From: Diogma glabrata
Taxonomy: Eukaryota > Arthropoda > Insecta > Diptera > Cylindrotomidae
Length of the DNA stretch: 64,000 bases
Direction: 5' to 3'
NCBI GenBank assembly: GCA_963693315.1
Contig: OY856188.1
Location: 101,744,462-101,808,461, forward strand
The translations under genes were made by a program, and so were the position numbers. Below the pieces are notes generated by a model. The model ran no database searches and was not told the origin of the DNA. It saw only the letters and a program-made list of their open reading frames with translations. This document shows, piece after piece, positions 42,035 to 53,484 of the stretch (its first letter is position 1; each line of letters opens with the position of its first letter).

Positions 42035-44267
42035 GTAAGTCAGTTAATATTTTATGATGCGTATGAGCACCTTTGCATTAAAAAAGATTATAAAGAAGTT
42101 ACATTTTATTTTCTATGTTCCATTATATATTAAGTCGAAAACTTTTAAAATTGAGTTACTTGCAGATATTGTGAAAGGAAAGGAACGGCTTACATTACTT
42201 GAATACTTTCATTTCTATAACGTTTCGATTTTGGTAAAAAAAGTTTTATTATTTCATAATTCATTCGATAATTAATCAATTATTAAATTTATTAATTTAA
42301 TAAAATTTCTTTTTATTTTCTTTCAACTTAATTAAAAAATATAAAAATCAGACCGGTGTCAGATATAAATCGATAAAGCAGGATAATGCAGAATTTTAGC
42401 AATTCACCGGTGTTGTTGTATAATTAGTTGTTTTGCATTTATTTGAATCTGTGCGTGACTATACTTGAATTCGCTTGATCTAGATTTGCAAAAGGTGTAG
42501 TTTTGTGTCTGTAGTTGCATTATTTTCACATCGCTCGGGGTTTCTAATTGCGTGACCATTCGGATTGTGTTCTGCTGCGTGCTCGTGTTGGTCAACATAC
42601 GTTGTTTGGCAACAACGCTTTATAATTTTGGGTCCATTGCATATGTGTAAATAGACCTGGGCAGTTCTTGAAATGACACTATTCTTTACTGTTGCTATTG
42701 CCGTATCGTTTCCCCTTAAAAATGCTTTTGTATATTGTACAGTGTCATGTCTTAGTTGATCCAAGATTTCTTTCCATACCAGCCATGATGGGGAAAGGGT
42801 GAGGGTTTGAAGCTGTGAGGCTAGAGGCAGCTGCTTCTTAACCCAAAAAATGGAGCGACAAAGTTGCAATTTTCGTGATGGTTCTTGGTCGGAACTGGGT
42901 TCCGAGTACTTCTGGCGTAGGGGTGGTGAAAAATAATCGATTTTTGAACAAATCGATTAAAAATCAATTTTTTCTTCAATAAAATCGATTATAAAAGAGA
43001 AACGTGTTCTAGATAGGGATGTGACATAAAAATGCCACTATTACAGAGCATGCACAATGAAAATAATTTTTCTCATGTGATCAAAGTTTGTATGAAAATT
43101 TATTTTGAGAAAAAAAAATTTATTTTTGAATTATATTTTTCTCAACGAAAAAGTTAAAATTTTTTTAACTTTTTCCTCATGATTAATAGAGAATGAAGTT
43201 ATGTTCATTTTAAAGCATTGTGGTACTATTAAAAGAAAATAATAAAAAGTTGCTCAAATCTCATGAGTAAAAAACTCATACATTCTGCATGCACCGTTAA
43301 ATAATCGATTATTTTTCTTAGCATGAAATATCGATTAATAAAAAATCGAGTTTTTCGGCAAACGGCTGTAAAGATTAACTTTACTGCCGCTAGGGAGAAG
43401 GTTAAGGTCTTACTTCATATTTGCTTTGATTTTTTCTTTGCTCATACCGGAATCTTGTATGAGAAAATAGCAGTAAATAATCGTTCATTACATTATTTTG
43501 TTAAGTTTAAAAAGTTTTTCAACTTTATTAACTGTTTTTCGAATTGAATTATTAAAATCGATCTCACAATTAAATAATTTTATGTAAAATGGGTTACAAT
43601 ACTACAATTAAAAATTAACTCCGGTCTTCTTTTTGTGAGTTGTGAAGTTGTGAGTTGTGAAGGAAACATTTTTCAATTAATAATGAAGTGATAATGAAGT
43701 GTAGACTCATTTTGACAAATGGAATGTGTGCCTAAGTTGTGGAATACCAAAAATGAGCAGTATAAAAATATCGGAGGTTGACCAGTTTCAATACAATTTG
43801 CCAAATTCGTAAATGAGAACTAGCTCCATTGGAAAAACAATGGAGTTGTTATAGCAGGCCGCGTACCTAGTTCGATTTTGAACCCTAAACTAGCTTCAAC
43901 CTGCGGGAATGAAAGAGTATACCTTTTGCCTAGTACTAATTGCTGAATTGTACGCGTATATTAGTTGTATGGCGGTTCGGATATCAAAAGAAAAGGTGAG
44001 AAAAGGACGACCCTGGCGGCCCTACAGGTCGAAGAAGCCACGACCCCCATAATAATTTATCATCAGTCAGTGATGTGAAAAACGATGTGCGGTTAAATAC
44101 ACCACCAATGTCTATTTTGCATCAGCAATAGCCATCAACACACTACTAGATGTGTTAGATTTGACTGAAATAATTGAAAGACAGCAACAATTGCATACAA
44201 TTTTTCAGTAGTTTCAATTGCTTCAGTCAAATCGAACGTGGTTTCTATGCATACAGAAGAGGGAGAA
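42035..44267. other. Intron with unassigned transposon-like sequence
   Basis: A minus-strand open stretch at 42480-42869 (129 codons, starting MQLCRSIFWVKKQLPLASQL) and the region to 42,905 are less AT-rich, but I do not recognise the protein. From 42,915 on there are many ATCGATT motifs and a GTGGTGAAAAATAATCGATT start that looks like a hAT-type terminus without a partner. No supported gene. Confidence 0.35.
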
Positions 44268-44826
44268 TTATTTATGTAGAATTTGATTTCTACATAAATA
44301 AGAAAATAAATTTGAAACTGAAATATAGTATTTGTTTAATTTGAGCTGGTTGAAGAATTGAGAAGAAACTATCTTCAAAAACTCAGGCAGCAGAACTGTG
44401 TATACTGCGTCGCAAAACGCTCTAACTATGGTAGAGATAGTTTCTTGCGGAAGTCTAAAAAGATATTGTAGAGACATGAAACTGTCACCTGTAGCGAGAA
44501 AACGTAAAGTAAGAGCAAGAGGTTCTCCAGGTGAAGTAGCTTCGCACATGTTTGTGTCCTCTTTTTATGAATGAAGACACCATTTCCAAAAGATTGTTGA
44601 AGTCAGCAATGTTCATGCGAAAAAAGTTTGTAGCACCTCATTCTCTAGCTCTCGAATAAGTTGATTGAAACATCCGAGTTCATTGCGACGTCTCACTCAA
44701 TCGCGCACCCAAATACTACTCACTTGACGGTGCCTTTGATACTCGTCATGATGACTATCGATAATAAATTGAGAGGCACGTCCAAAAAAACAAACCAACA
44801 ATAGATCGTCTTCAGAATCAGTCATT
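44268..44826 (-). pseudogene. Harbinger (HARBI1-like) transposase N-terminal relic
   Basis: On the minus strand: acidic MTDSEDDL start, then WVRD, NELGCFNQLIRELE, FRMNIADFNNLLEMV and PGEPLALTLRFLATGDSF, SLQYLFRLPQETISTIVRAF. This is the conserved N-terminal part of HARBI1/PIF-Harbinger transposases (the LALTLRFLATGDSF motif). An in-frame stop after WVRD and a frame change mark it as dead. The DDE nuclease half is absent. It may be part of the source of the Harbinger-like element at 48215, but no shared ends were shown. Confidence 0.78.
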
Positions 44827-45224
44827 TTCACTTTAAATTAATTTTTTCACAGATTTTTTATTCGCACAGAACACAAAACAATGAACAAAATCAAGAAAAT
44901 ATATTTTAAATGTTGTTTTGTCGATTTCTAATTTAATAATTTCTAATAAATATCGTTTATATATTTACTATCATAGTAAAAATTCTGTTTCCTACGCGAG
45001 ATGAAAACATTTTATGCTTGTGAAATTGCCCCACTCGACGCTAACGTGTCTCGTGAATAAATTTTCATTCCCGAAAAAGCAGAGTTTTCATCTCTTGTAG
45101 GAAAATATACTATTACAAGTGACAAATGCAATGCAGTAAATAAAATAAATGTTTGCTATATTTGCTATACAAGATTATTTTGACAGACAGTTGGCAAATA
45201 TCGACCATTGGTACCCGGAAACCC

Positions 45225-45362
45225 GGCTACGTAGTTCAATCATATTTCATATTTTTCTGATTTGTTCCCATACGGATTAAGTGTCAACCCTCTTCACTAT
45301 GTTTAACTTCTTTGTAAGGGGTGTTGTCGTCTTAACCACTTCTCCATCTCGTCCCCGTAATG
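45225..45362 (-). repeat. Second copy of the 5S/tRNA-like LINE head
   Basis: On the minus strand: GACGAGATGGAGAAGTGGTT, AAGAAGTTAAAC and TATGGGAACAAATCAGAAAA. This matches 16,921-17,045 over about 130 bases with substitutions, including the tRNA-like A-box side. The box C part is degraded. Similarity stops near 45,225 without LINE coding sequence, so it could be a SINE built from the same head or an internally deleted LINE. Confidence 0.72.
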
Positions 45363-45498
45363 ATATCAATTATGGGATAATTATCTTCACTACACCGTCT
45401 AGTTCTGTATTAATCTAAGTATTACGATAATTCATAAACTACCTTCAAATTTATACAACATCATGTGTTAAAATTTATTATTTTATTTTGTTTCACAG

Positions 45499-45699
45499 CC
45501 AACCCCAAAGTTTGTATGTAATTGGAAAAATTGTAATAAAGCATTTGTAAACTCTGAGAAATTTAAATATCATTTGGTTTTTCACAACAAAGAAAACTTC
45601 CATAAAACGCTCAGATGCTCTGTATGTTATAAACACTTTAAATTTAAACGTTCTTTAAAACAGCATATGAGCGAACAACATCAAATACCGCAAACAACA
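45499..45699 (+). CDS. Zinc-finger gene: block A, finger-pair exon
   Basis: 67 codons between TTTGTTTCACAG and GTAAGT. First finger FVCNWKNCNKAF...YHLVFH (C-X4-C...H-X3-H); second CSVCYKHFKFKRSLKQHMSE then QH. Paralogous, with equal length, to 55451-55651 and to the dead copy at about 53330-53484. Confidence 0.75.
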
Positions 45700-45752
45700 G
45701 TAAGTTAATTTCAGACTATAATAACAATTTTTTTTAGAAAATTTAATTTTAC

Positions 45753-45842
45753 TTTAAATGTTATCAGTGTCAAAAAGACTTCAATTCAGAATTGGATTTA
45801 AGTTCTCATTTAAGTAATCAATATCAAGAACCAGTTGAATCA
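45753..45842 (+). CDS. Zinc-finger gene: block A, half-finger exon with lost acceptor
   Basis: 30 codons by homology to 55712-55801: FKCYQCQKDFNSELDLSSHL then SNQYQEPVES, followed by GTAAGT. The base pair before it is AC, where the paralogue has AG. An in-frame CAG at 45765-45767 could serve instead, shortening the exon to 25 codons and removing the first zinc-binding Cys. The finger also lacks the second His. Confidence 0.6.
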
Positions 45843-46296
45843 GTAAGTAAATTTATAAATCATCAAATCAAATAATTTCAAAAGCCAACTTTTAACTACC
45901 TAGTGTAGGAATTTGAACGTAAATCTATAGCTTTAGCTCACAATCTGTGTCAAACAACTCCTTTATTTACTGTGTTTTTTTCTCTTTATTTTTTAAAATA
46001 TGTAGCTAAAAATATCGCAGTGAATGGAGCTGATATCATATAACCAAAAGATTAATTTTCAAAGTATTAAAACTTGATATGCTAAGCATTAGAAAGCCGG
46101 GGTTGTGAATGGATGCATGTATGTGATGCATGTGTGTGGATTTTCACATATAATTTTAACATGTGTGTTCTGTGAATAGTAAGAATGTGAGTCTGTGCCG
46201 TCTTAAAACAAATTTCCTATATTTGATAGTATCGGGTCCACAACACCCTCATATCCACCATTAATTTCTATAATTTTTAACTAACAATTATTATAG

Positions 46297-46368
46297 AACA
46301 TTGAAGATGGCATTTGTGAGCAATCACAGGACAGTTGTGAAATGGACGTCGAAGAAAACCAAAATCAG
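46297..46368 (+). CDS. Zinc-finger gene: block A, 24-codon acidic exon
   Basis: NIEDGICEQSQDSCEMDVEE then NQNQ, between TTATTATAG and GTAACA. Same length and spacing of two Cys as 56438-56509. Confidence 0.68.
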
Positions 46369-46426
46369 GTAACAGTCTTAAAATCCTTCAAAAAGCATTA
46401 ATAATCGTGTATACATTCATTTTCAG

Positions 46427-46528
46427 ATACACAACTTTGAATCTCAACTATCTACCGATTTGAATGAACAAACAAAATTGCCACGACTTCCCAGGTTAAT
46501 GGTTTCTCTTAAAAGGTTTGATTTATCA
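46427..46528 (+). CDS. Zinc-finger gene: block A, IHNF exon
   Basis: 34 codons starting IHNFESQLSTDLNEQTK and ending LPRLPRLMVSLKRFDLS, between TTTTCAG and GTAAGT. Paralogues at 48054 and 56578 keep IHNF, DLNEQ and the RLPR-(x)3-5-S-(L/F)K core, suggesting a selected short linear motif. Confidence 0.7.
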
Positions 46529-46605
46529 GTAAGTATTATAATTTTAGAGACTTCCTCTTATTTCGGATTTTTTGCTTCATACTTTAAAAAACTGTTAAAT
46601 TACAG

Positions 46606-46758
46606 ACGAACATTATAGGAGAGGATGAAATTAAAGAAAGCCAACATATAACTGAAAGAATAACAAATATATCAAATAGTGATACTAATGGTGTACAAAG
46701 ATTTTCTTCAGATATGTTGAGTCCAGCTGATGAAAACCAATTGGAATTGAATGAACTG
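46606..46758 (+). CDS. Zinc-finger gene: block A, acidic 51-codon exon
   Basis: Starts TNIIGEDEIKESQHITERIT and ends SPADENQLELNEL, between AAATTACAG and GTAATA. Paralogous to 50559-50711 (same length) and 56751-56906 (one codon longer). Confidence 0.7.
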
Positions 46759-48053
46759 GTAATAGTTTCTTGGTACAATAGTTTCTTGTACTACATGTGA
46801 TTAATATCGATAACTTGTATTGTTATCTATTTGTAAATAGCTAATAGCGTGATCACGTATTAGATCACGCCATTGTTGGTTAATAATTTCCATCTGTGCT
46901 GTAAACACTTTTTAGTTTAAGATCTTGTAACTAAAATCTAGATAAGATTTAGCAACAATTAGATTATGTCATCAAAATTGAAAGACAGGTCTTAAAGTTG
47001 TTGACTTCTTAAATAAACAATTGTTCGGCAGACTGCTTTTTCAAGAATTTCAAGATATGGGGAGTTTGTAATGTATGATGCGCTGTAAGAACACCTGTCA
47101 GTATTCTAAGACTGTTTCTAGTCAATAATTATAATATTTGTATGCTCTTTCGATTACACAATCAAGATAATATTTGGACTGTCTTAGACCAGTTGTATTA
47201 TTTCAGGTATTTGAGCATTACGCTATAATTTCATCCGTGATCTGTGGGTTTGTATCTTTTCGACAAAATGTTTCCTGGTCGTCGAAAAGTGTTGCATTCC
47301 CTTTCTACATAGTTTATCGCTTTTTTGATTGCCTTCAATATCCTTATGCCTATGCATCTTGTAAACTATAATTTTATTACTGTTGCCCTGTTTATTTAGT
47401 GTTACTATACCTCCAAATATTTTGAATGACCCTTAACAGCTGCTTCGTTGTTCGACAAGATTGCAATCCTATTGTTTGAATAATTTCTTCTCAAGTTAAA
47501 GTATTCGAATCTTTCGATTGCACGAACCTTTTGCTGAATGATGCTGGGATAGATTTCCATTGGTTCAGAGGATTTCGTTCCCGGTTCAACATTCCAGAAT
47601 TTCTTTTAGAAAACATATACAAGCAAAACAAATTCAATACGTTTTCTACCAAGTGACTACTTCTTATTAACTGCTGTAAGTTTAAGACTTAAATCATACC
47701 TTCAGGCTTATAGAATACCTTTCCATTGTGTAAAAATATCCCTTATGTGTTCACCATTCAAACATTACTTCTAAGCCCTGTTTCAATCAATTTTGTTAAA
47801 TTATCTCAGTTGTCCTTGTTAAAATTAATGTGTTTCTTTTTTAATCTTGATTGATCTTCCGTTTAAGCACCGAATACTTATTAGACGGAGATCCGATTTG
47901 CATTGTGCGTATAAAGCACTAAAAATTATTATAGAAGTTTTAAGTTGGGATTTGTTGACAATCACAGTATAATCATGTAATAAATGTCCAAGGAAATCAC
48001 AATGCTTCAAAAATCTGACAAAGTAAATAAAATCCATTTTTATTCGTTTTCAG
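46759..48053. other. Intron, possible old retroelement sequence
   Basis: The 47,030-47,640 part has short minus-strand translations reminiscent of retroelement ends, but too weak to name. A small hairpin GCGTGATCACG...GATCACGC lies near 46,850-46,868. No gene. Confidence 0.35.
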
Positions 48054-48182
48054 ATACACAACTTTAACTCTCATCGATCTACCGATTTGAATGAACAGAC
48101 ATCATTGGAATTGTCCATTTATCCTGAAATATTGTCACGACTGCCTCGATTAACGGTTTCTCTTAAAAGATTGTATTTAGCA
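48054..48182 (+). CDS. Zinc-finger gene: block B, IHNF exon
   Basis: 43 codons, IHNFNSHRSTDLNEQTSLEL... ending RLPRLTVSLKRLYLA, between TTTTCAG and GTAAGT. Like the block A exon plus nine codons. The following intron carries the 2.3-kb element at 48215. Confidence 0.7.
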
Positions 48183-48214
48183 GTAAGTGTTATAATTGAT
48201 GAAACTTTCGTTTA

Positions 48215-50499
48215 TAGTCCAGTAAATAAAGGTTAAAAGGTCGCAAAAATCCTGTCGCGGACGGGACCTGGCGGAAATTGTTGGTCTTACCGAGTACTTT
48301 GACGTGAGAAAAATTACCTTGGGGTTCCGACCCTGTGAGCCTGGAAAATGGCCCTCAAAGTGTCAGAAGTAGTTTCCGGGCCATATCTCCGAAAATATGG
48401 CAGTTAGGCTATTCCTGTTTAGCTAGAAATGAAGGTGAGCTAATTATCTACAGAAATGGTCCTAATCATTTTTATCGTACGCCCGATAGTTTCCGAGATA
48501 ATGGACTCGAACCTTGTCCTGCATTTTTCTCTTCATCATGGAGCCAGAATGCCGCTTTACACGTATTTACTAAGGAGCGGCGGACAAATTAGCGGATAAC
48601 TCGGTCAAAATTCAATATTTTTCGATGATTCAAAATTCATGTGAAAGAGAAAGCCCGTACCTGTCACATCCTGTGATAAAATTTCTGTTATCCCGTTTGT
48701 AAGCGAGTGCAAACGGCGGTCAAAGTTTCTTTTTATCCGGTTTTCTGACGCTGTTTTAAATTGATTCATATTTTTTTTAAAAATTGTGTTTATATATGTT
48801 TCTTTCTTGATTATTGTGCCTGTGGGGGTCTTGAAACATCTCAGAAAGTTTGCCACAGTGGCTTTCTCGCACTTTTAAATAAATGAGAATTTATTAATTT
48901 CCATTTTGAGGACTTTCATGGATTTTCGGAAAGTCCGCGGAAAATCATTAATAAAAGATTTACTGTCTATTAAAGTGCCTTATAGGTTACACCAATTTGT
49001 AGCTTAGAATGTCTAGTTTCCGATCGTATTTTTCAAATTGTTTAGAAATTTCCAGGGCTCTTTAAAAGTTGATTTTACGCCCACACGGGAAAAAAACTGG
49101 CCAAATTTTTCAGAAACTTTTTTTTCTTTCCGAGGAATGTTTTGGGTATTGTTACTTATATAAAAGTAAAGCTGAGGTTCTCAGCTTTCCATTGATATAA
49201 ATAATGTCATTGTTTTTAATCCACAAAAAAAAAAATTGAAAAAGTTTCTCTGAAATTATTTATGATAATTTCCTCTTTTTTTCTGCTTCACGTGGCGGCG
49301 CGTATTTTACGTGTATAATATTGGTTCGCGCAGGCGCGCACACATGGCACACACACACTGGCTTCACGCGTCCCTCGTGGACTTATATTGTTATTGTTAT
49401 TGTATTAATCGTCAACAATAATACATTATGATGCTAGGACGTAAAGCTAAAGATTTTGGATGGATGTGGAGTCGAGGCGCTAGCCGAGATTTGCACCCAC
49501 CTTGAGTCCAAAATAGCTTACGTCCGTGCATCATATACTATTTTTTATTCGCCGCAAGCAAAATATTTTAAGAAAATTTGTTTATTCTAAATTAAAATTA
49601 TAAATTTTCATAAATTTTAAAATAAAAATATGTGGAACAAGTAACCTTTGACAAAATATTAATTATATTTTTCAAATTATTGTGTAGCTATGACAACAAA
49701 TGATAACAACTATTTCAATTGGATAATGAAATTTTGAATTTAAGGGTTGCTTTGATAAAAAATTTTATTTTTCATAGAATTTAAACAAATGCAAATGCTT
49801 TTTACTTTTTTGGACGTAGCTATGACAACAAAATAAATAGTTAAAAAGTGACACTTTTAGGCCGTAAATCACAGTAATAAAGTAACCCTTTAATATGTAG
49901 GCGAATAAAAACGTCATTTATTATAAATTATTAAATTAGAAATCGACAACATATAACGCATTTACAGCGACATAACAAATTAGTACATGTATAATTTAAA
50001 TTTGTGTGTGACTGATCCTTCCTATGCTCCTATATGGCCGCGATAATTTCGCAAATACAACGAGAAAGCCATTGTCATTTGCAGGTCAAATTTTTCAGGC
50101 CAAAACATGGAGCTGTGGGTATTTCCAAGCCCTCAGTTCTCAAATTTGATGAGAATCTGGCGTTTTTTCATGGTCTCAAATTTGACAATTTTTCACTATC
50201 CGTTTTTGCAAAAAGTATCAATGTTGCGAAAAAAATGATTAGGACCATTTCTGTAGATAATTAGCTCACCTTCATTTTTGGCTAAACAGGAATGCCCTAA
50301 CTGCCATATTTCCGGAGATATGGCCCGGAAACTACTTCTGACACTTTGAGGGCCATTTTCCAGGCTCACAGGGTCGGAACCCCAAGGTAATTTTTCTCAC
50401 GTCAAAGTACTCGGTAAGACCAACAATTTCCGCCAGGTCCCGTCCGTGACAGGATTTTTGCGAGCTTTTGATCTTTTTCGACCTTTATTTACTGGACTA
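48215..50499. mobile_element. Harbinger-like non-autonomous element in a host intron
   Basis: 2285 bp with about 250-bp inverted ends (TAGTCCAGTAAATAAAGG...CCTTTATTTACTGGACTA) and a 3-bp duplication TTA (48212-48214 and 50500-50502), typical of PIF-Harbinger. The paralogous introns at 46529-46605 and 56686-56750 provide the empty form and support the borders. No transposase ORF inside; the few small open frames lie in the inverted ends. It contains a nested hairpin at about 49427-49537. Class assignment rests on target length only. Confidence 0.85.
49427..49537. repeat. Hairpin nested in the Harbinger-like element
   Basis: TATGATGCTAGGACGTAAAG at the left and CTTACGTCCGTGCATCATA at the right pair imperfectly, around a GC-richer centre (GTCGAGGCGCTAGCCGAG). 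It could be a small separate insertion. Confidence 0.55.
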
Positions 50500-50558
50500 T
50501 TATTTCAAACTGAAAAAATGTTTTTTGTTTCATTCTTTAAAAATTTGTTAATTTACAG

Positions 50559-50711
50559 ACTCTAATTATAGACAAGGAAGAAATTGAAAAAGACGAATAT
50601 GTAACTAAGAAAACAACAAATACATCAAATGGTAGCACTAAGGATGTACAGACAACTTCTTCAGATTTGTCGAGTCCAACTGGTGAAAAACAACTGGAGT
50701 TGAATGAGCTG
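50559..50711 (+). CDS. Zinc-finger gene: block B, acidic 51-codon exon
   Basis: TLIIDKEEIEKDEYVTKKTT ... SPTGEKQLELNEL between TTTACAG and GTATGC. Same length as 46606-46758. Confidence 0.7.
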
Positions 50712-50797
50712 GTATGCTGGCTTTTTCAATTAGTTTTTTAAATCACTTCTTGCACTACATGTGGATAATATTGTTATTGTATTGCTATTGCTTCTAG

Positions 50798-50887
50798 GTA
50801 TTGCTATCCACATCTAATGAGGTACAAAGAATTTCGTCAGATACTACAAGTCCAGCTAATAAAAAACTATTGGAGTTGAATGAACCG
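50798..50887 (+). CDS. Zinc-finger gene: block B, extra 30-codon acidic exon
   Basis: VLLSTSNEVQRISSDTTSPA ... LELNEP between TTCTAG and GTAAGC. It repeats the second half of the preceding exon, and its upstream intron resembles the intron that follows it, so it arose by a small tandem duplication. A further start of the same kind is seen at about 50,970 but decays. Confidence 0.62.
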
Positions 50888-52165
50888 GTAAGCTTATTTA
50901 ACTAGTTTTTAAAATTACATCTTACCCTATATGTGAATAATATCGATATTGTTTTGCTATTGCTATCTAGGTATTCCTATCCATCGTTTTGAAAATTGTA
51001 ATGGTAGATAGGTTTAGTTCCTTAACTTTTACTTGTTAGTCAAGATGGCAATGCTATTCTTTTGATACGTTCTCCTCGAGTTGAAGCATACGCATTTCCC
51101 ATTTAATACCGACATACCGAATACCAATATACCGTAGCCTTTTCCAAAACCGATACCGCACACAACGACTTCAACAATCGAATACCAACTTCAGATTGAT
51201 TTTCGTGGTGTAGATACAGATTCAATTTATTGTTAATATTTATAACTAATAAGGCAATTGGAATATGGAAGCGGGCTGTAGTTTTCTGGAAAATACTATT
51301 TTCACGGCGAAACGAGTTTGAAATTTCTTAGTGCAATCATTTGAAAAGGTGTGAAACATAAATTCGACGTATTAAATTTTACACTCGTTTTTCGGTATGC
51401 AAACACATGATTCAAATAGAGAAATTGGCAAATTTTAATTAAATAATCTCATTATTTAATTATCTTGACAGAGTCTGAAATTATGTCATGGCGAACATTT
51501 TACGTTTCTTTATTCAACAATTGGATAATGACAATTAATTAGTTAACAAGACAGATAATTGGTAGCTTGCTACTATCTTCATTATATGTAAATATGTATT
51601 AATATGGTTTTCCATAATTTTTACTTGTTTTGTGTGCTTTTGTCACTTTGAAATTTAATTTTTACTATAACCAAAGATTTTATTTTTGGGATAATTAAGT
51701 ATACCTTATAGTGACAATTTTTTTAAATATATTTTATTTTTTAAAGAATTTTATATATTTCGGATTACTCCTTCATCAGTTCTTTTTCTTAACTAATGAA
51801 GTTAAGAAAGATATATATATATATATATATTCTTTTATGAAAGAAATATATATATATATATTCTTTAAAAAATAAAATAAATATAAAAAAATTGTCACTA
51901 TAAGGTATACTTAATTATCCCAAAAATAAAATCTTTACTTATAGTAAAAATTAAAAATATCTTCATTAGAAAAAATAATGATTCGGACTGAGTGTGCCTC
52001 ACGGCGACCATTCTAACCTAAAGGGTTACGACTTACGGATTTTTCGTTTAAACCATTGTGTTCGTTTAAACCATTGTGATTCTATATTCACATTTTAACA
52101 AATTTAATATCTGGACCAATATGAAGCAATACTTACCTTAATTTCTTTACCTTACCCTAATATGA
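50888..52165. other. Intron with a foldback element
   Basis: AT-rich; contains the decayed repeat at about 50,970-51,000 and the foldback at 51648-51957. No gene. Confidence 0.4.
51648..51957. repeat. Foldback MITE with TA-rich centre
   Basis: TTTTACTATAACCAAAGATT...GGGATAATTAAGTATACC at the left is matched by GGTATACTTAATTATCCC...ACTTATAGTAAAA at the right over about 100 bp. The centre contains two (AT)n runs at about 51,812-51,830 and 51,848-51,862. Confidence 0.8.
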
Positions 52166-52169
52166 AGCC

Positions 52170-52920
52170 ATATCTATGACCATAGACAGCTGCTAATTGA
52201 TTCCATGAACCAAGACCCTGATCGTGTAATGGAATGGGGTGATCGTAATCTTGTTTCATTTAATCCAACTAAAACCTAGCCATACCGTCTTTCACGAATA
52301 GAGCTACATAAGCCCTATTCAGATAAACCATGAGGAATTGCGTGAGGTTGAATCACTTCTTGGAGTGGATATTGAAAATAACCTGAAATGGAATAAACAT
52401 GTGTTCAACCTCGCTAACTCTGCAATGCAAAAATTAGGATTCTTGAGTCGAAGTAAAAAGTTTTTTAATCCCGATGAAATTTTACTGATTTTTTGCTGGT
52501 TCTTTATTCGTCCATGTATGGGATACTGCTGTCATGTTTGGGGAGGTGCTTGTCAGTCAACAATAAAATGTCTAGACTCTGTACAGAGAAAAGCAGTATG
52601 GTTGATTGGTAATACCGAACTAATGGATCAGCTTGATTCACTCTAGCACCGAAGAAACATGACTAATTATCAATCTACTATAAATATAACTTTAGCGAAT
52701 TCTCCTCTAAGGAAATTTAAAATATACAATCGACAAACCAGAGCTTCCGAGTTATCCCATCATTTTGGTGTTCAAATACCTCGTTGTAGAACTGTGTCCT
52801 TTCAGAACGACTATTTTAAGAGTACCCAAATTGGAGAACTCAATGCCCTCCTCTGTATTTCCTGATGAATCTGCCCCTCAAATATTTAAAGAAAATGTTC
52901 GTCGTTATTTAAAACAATAA
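52170..52920 (+). pseudogene. LINE reverse-transcriptase C-terminal relic
   Basis: Translation shows QDPDRVMEWGDRNLVSFNPT, then SLLGVDIENNLKWNKHVFNL, YCCHVWGGACQSTIKCLDSV, QRKAVWLIG and, after a frame change at about 52,650, SELSHHFGVQIPRCRTVSF. This is the post-catalytic part of a Jockey/CR1-type RT. Stops near 52,285 and frame changes mark it dead. It differs from the relic at 35.4 kb. Confidence 0.75.
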
Positions 52921-53325
52921 GTATAGTTATCCCCATATCCTCATTCCTTCCATTTTCCTCGTCTCCTTCCTTTATAGTTGACATGCTACCTTCGGATATT
53001 CAAAGAGTATGAATAATGAATATTTCGTATTTAGTGTGCTAAACATGTCTACTAATTAATAAAAAAAAACTTTGGAACTGTTGCCGACAAAATTTCATTA
53101 TTTTTTAAATATTGGTCAACAATGAAATCGCGTTGTTCTCTCGTGTCGTGCTCCATTTTAACTAATCCTAAATTGTCAGTTGTAAACTGGTTTGTTTGCA
53201 AATTTAAATCTTGCAAATATGTAAAAGTTTAAATAACTAAAAACGAAAGCATTAAAAGACCTCTTACGTAGTAAGTAGGAAGAAAGTTAGCATCAAGGAT
53301 CATGGATCCATGGATTTATATATAA

Positions 53326-53484
53326 ATACCAACAAAAAATTTGTGGGATGTGATGCATTAAAATATCATGCGCTTCTTCACAATAATGAATATCCATTAA
53401 CATATTTTTCATGCGATAACAGTTTTCGATCGGTAATTTTTAAAACGGCATATGCTGATACGGCATAATACAAAGAAAGCAGGA
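53326..53484 (+). pseudogene. Dead copy of the finger-pair exon
   Basis: KKFVGCDALKYHALLHNNEY, then FSCDNSF, then a frame change and TRHNTKKAG-like ending before GTAAGT. It aligns with 45499-45699 and 55451-55651 but has lost the first Cys pair, one Cys of the second pair, and the frame. Confidence 0.68.

Noticed and set aside
42480..42869. 129-codon minus-strand frame as a gene
   Set aside because: No recognisable motif, no splice context, and surrounded by inverted-repeat debris; left as unassigned.
48335..48592. 85-codon + frame in the Harbinger-like element
   Set aside because: It lies mostly in the inverted terminal repeat, and the right-hand copy does not preserve it as a protein.
48215..50499. 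Polinton/Maverick ends (AGT...ACT)
   Set aside because: The AGT start fits, but there is no 6-bp target duplication and no Polinton gene; the paralogous introns support a 3-bp TTA target.
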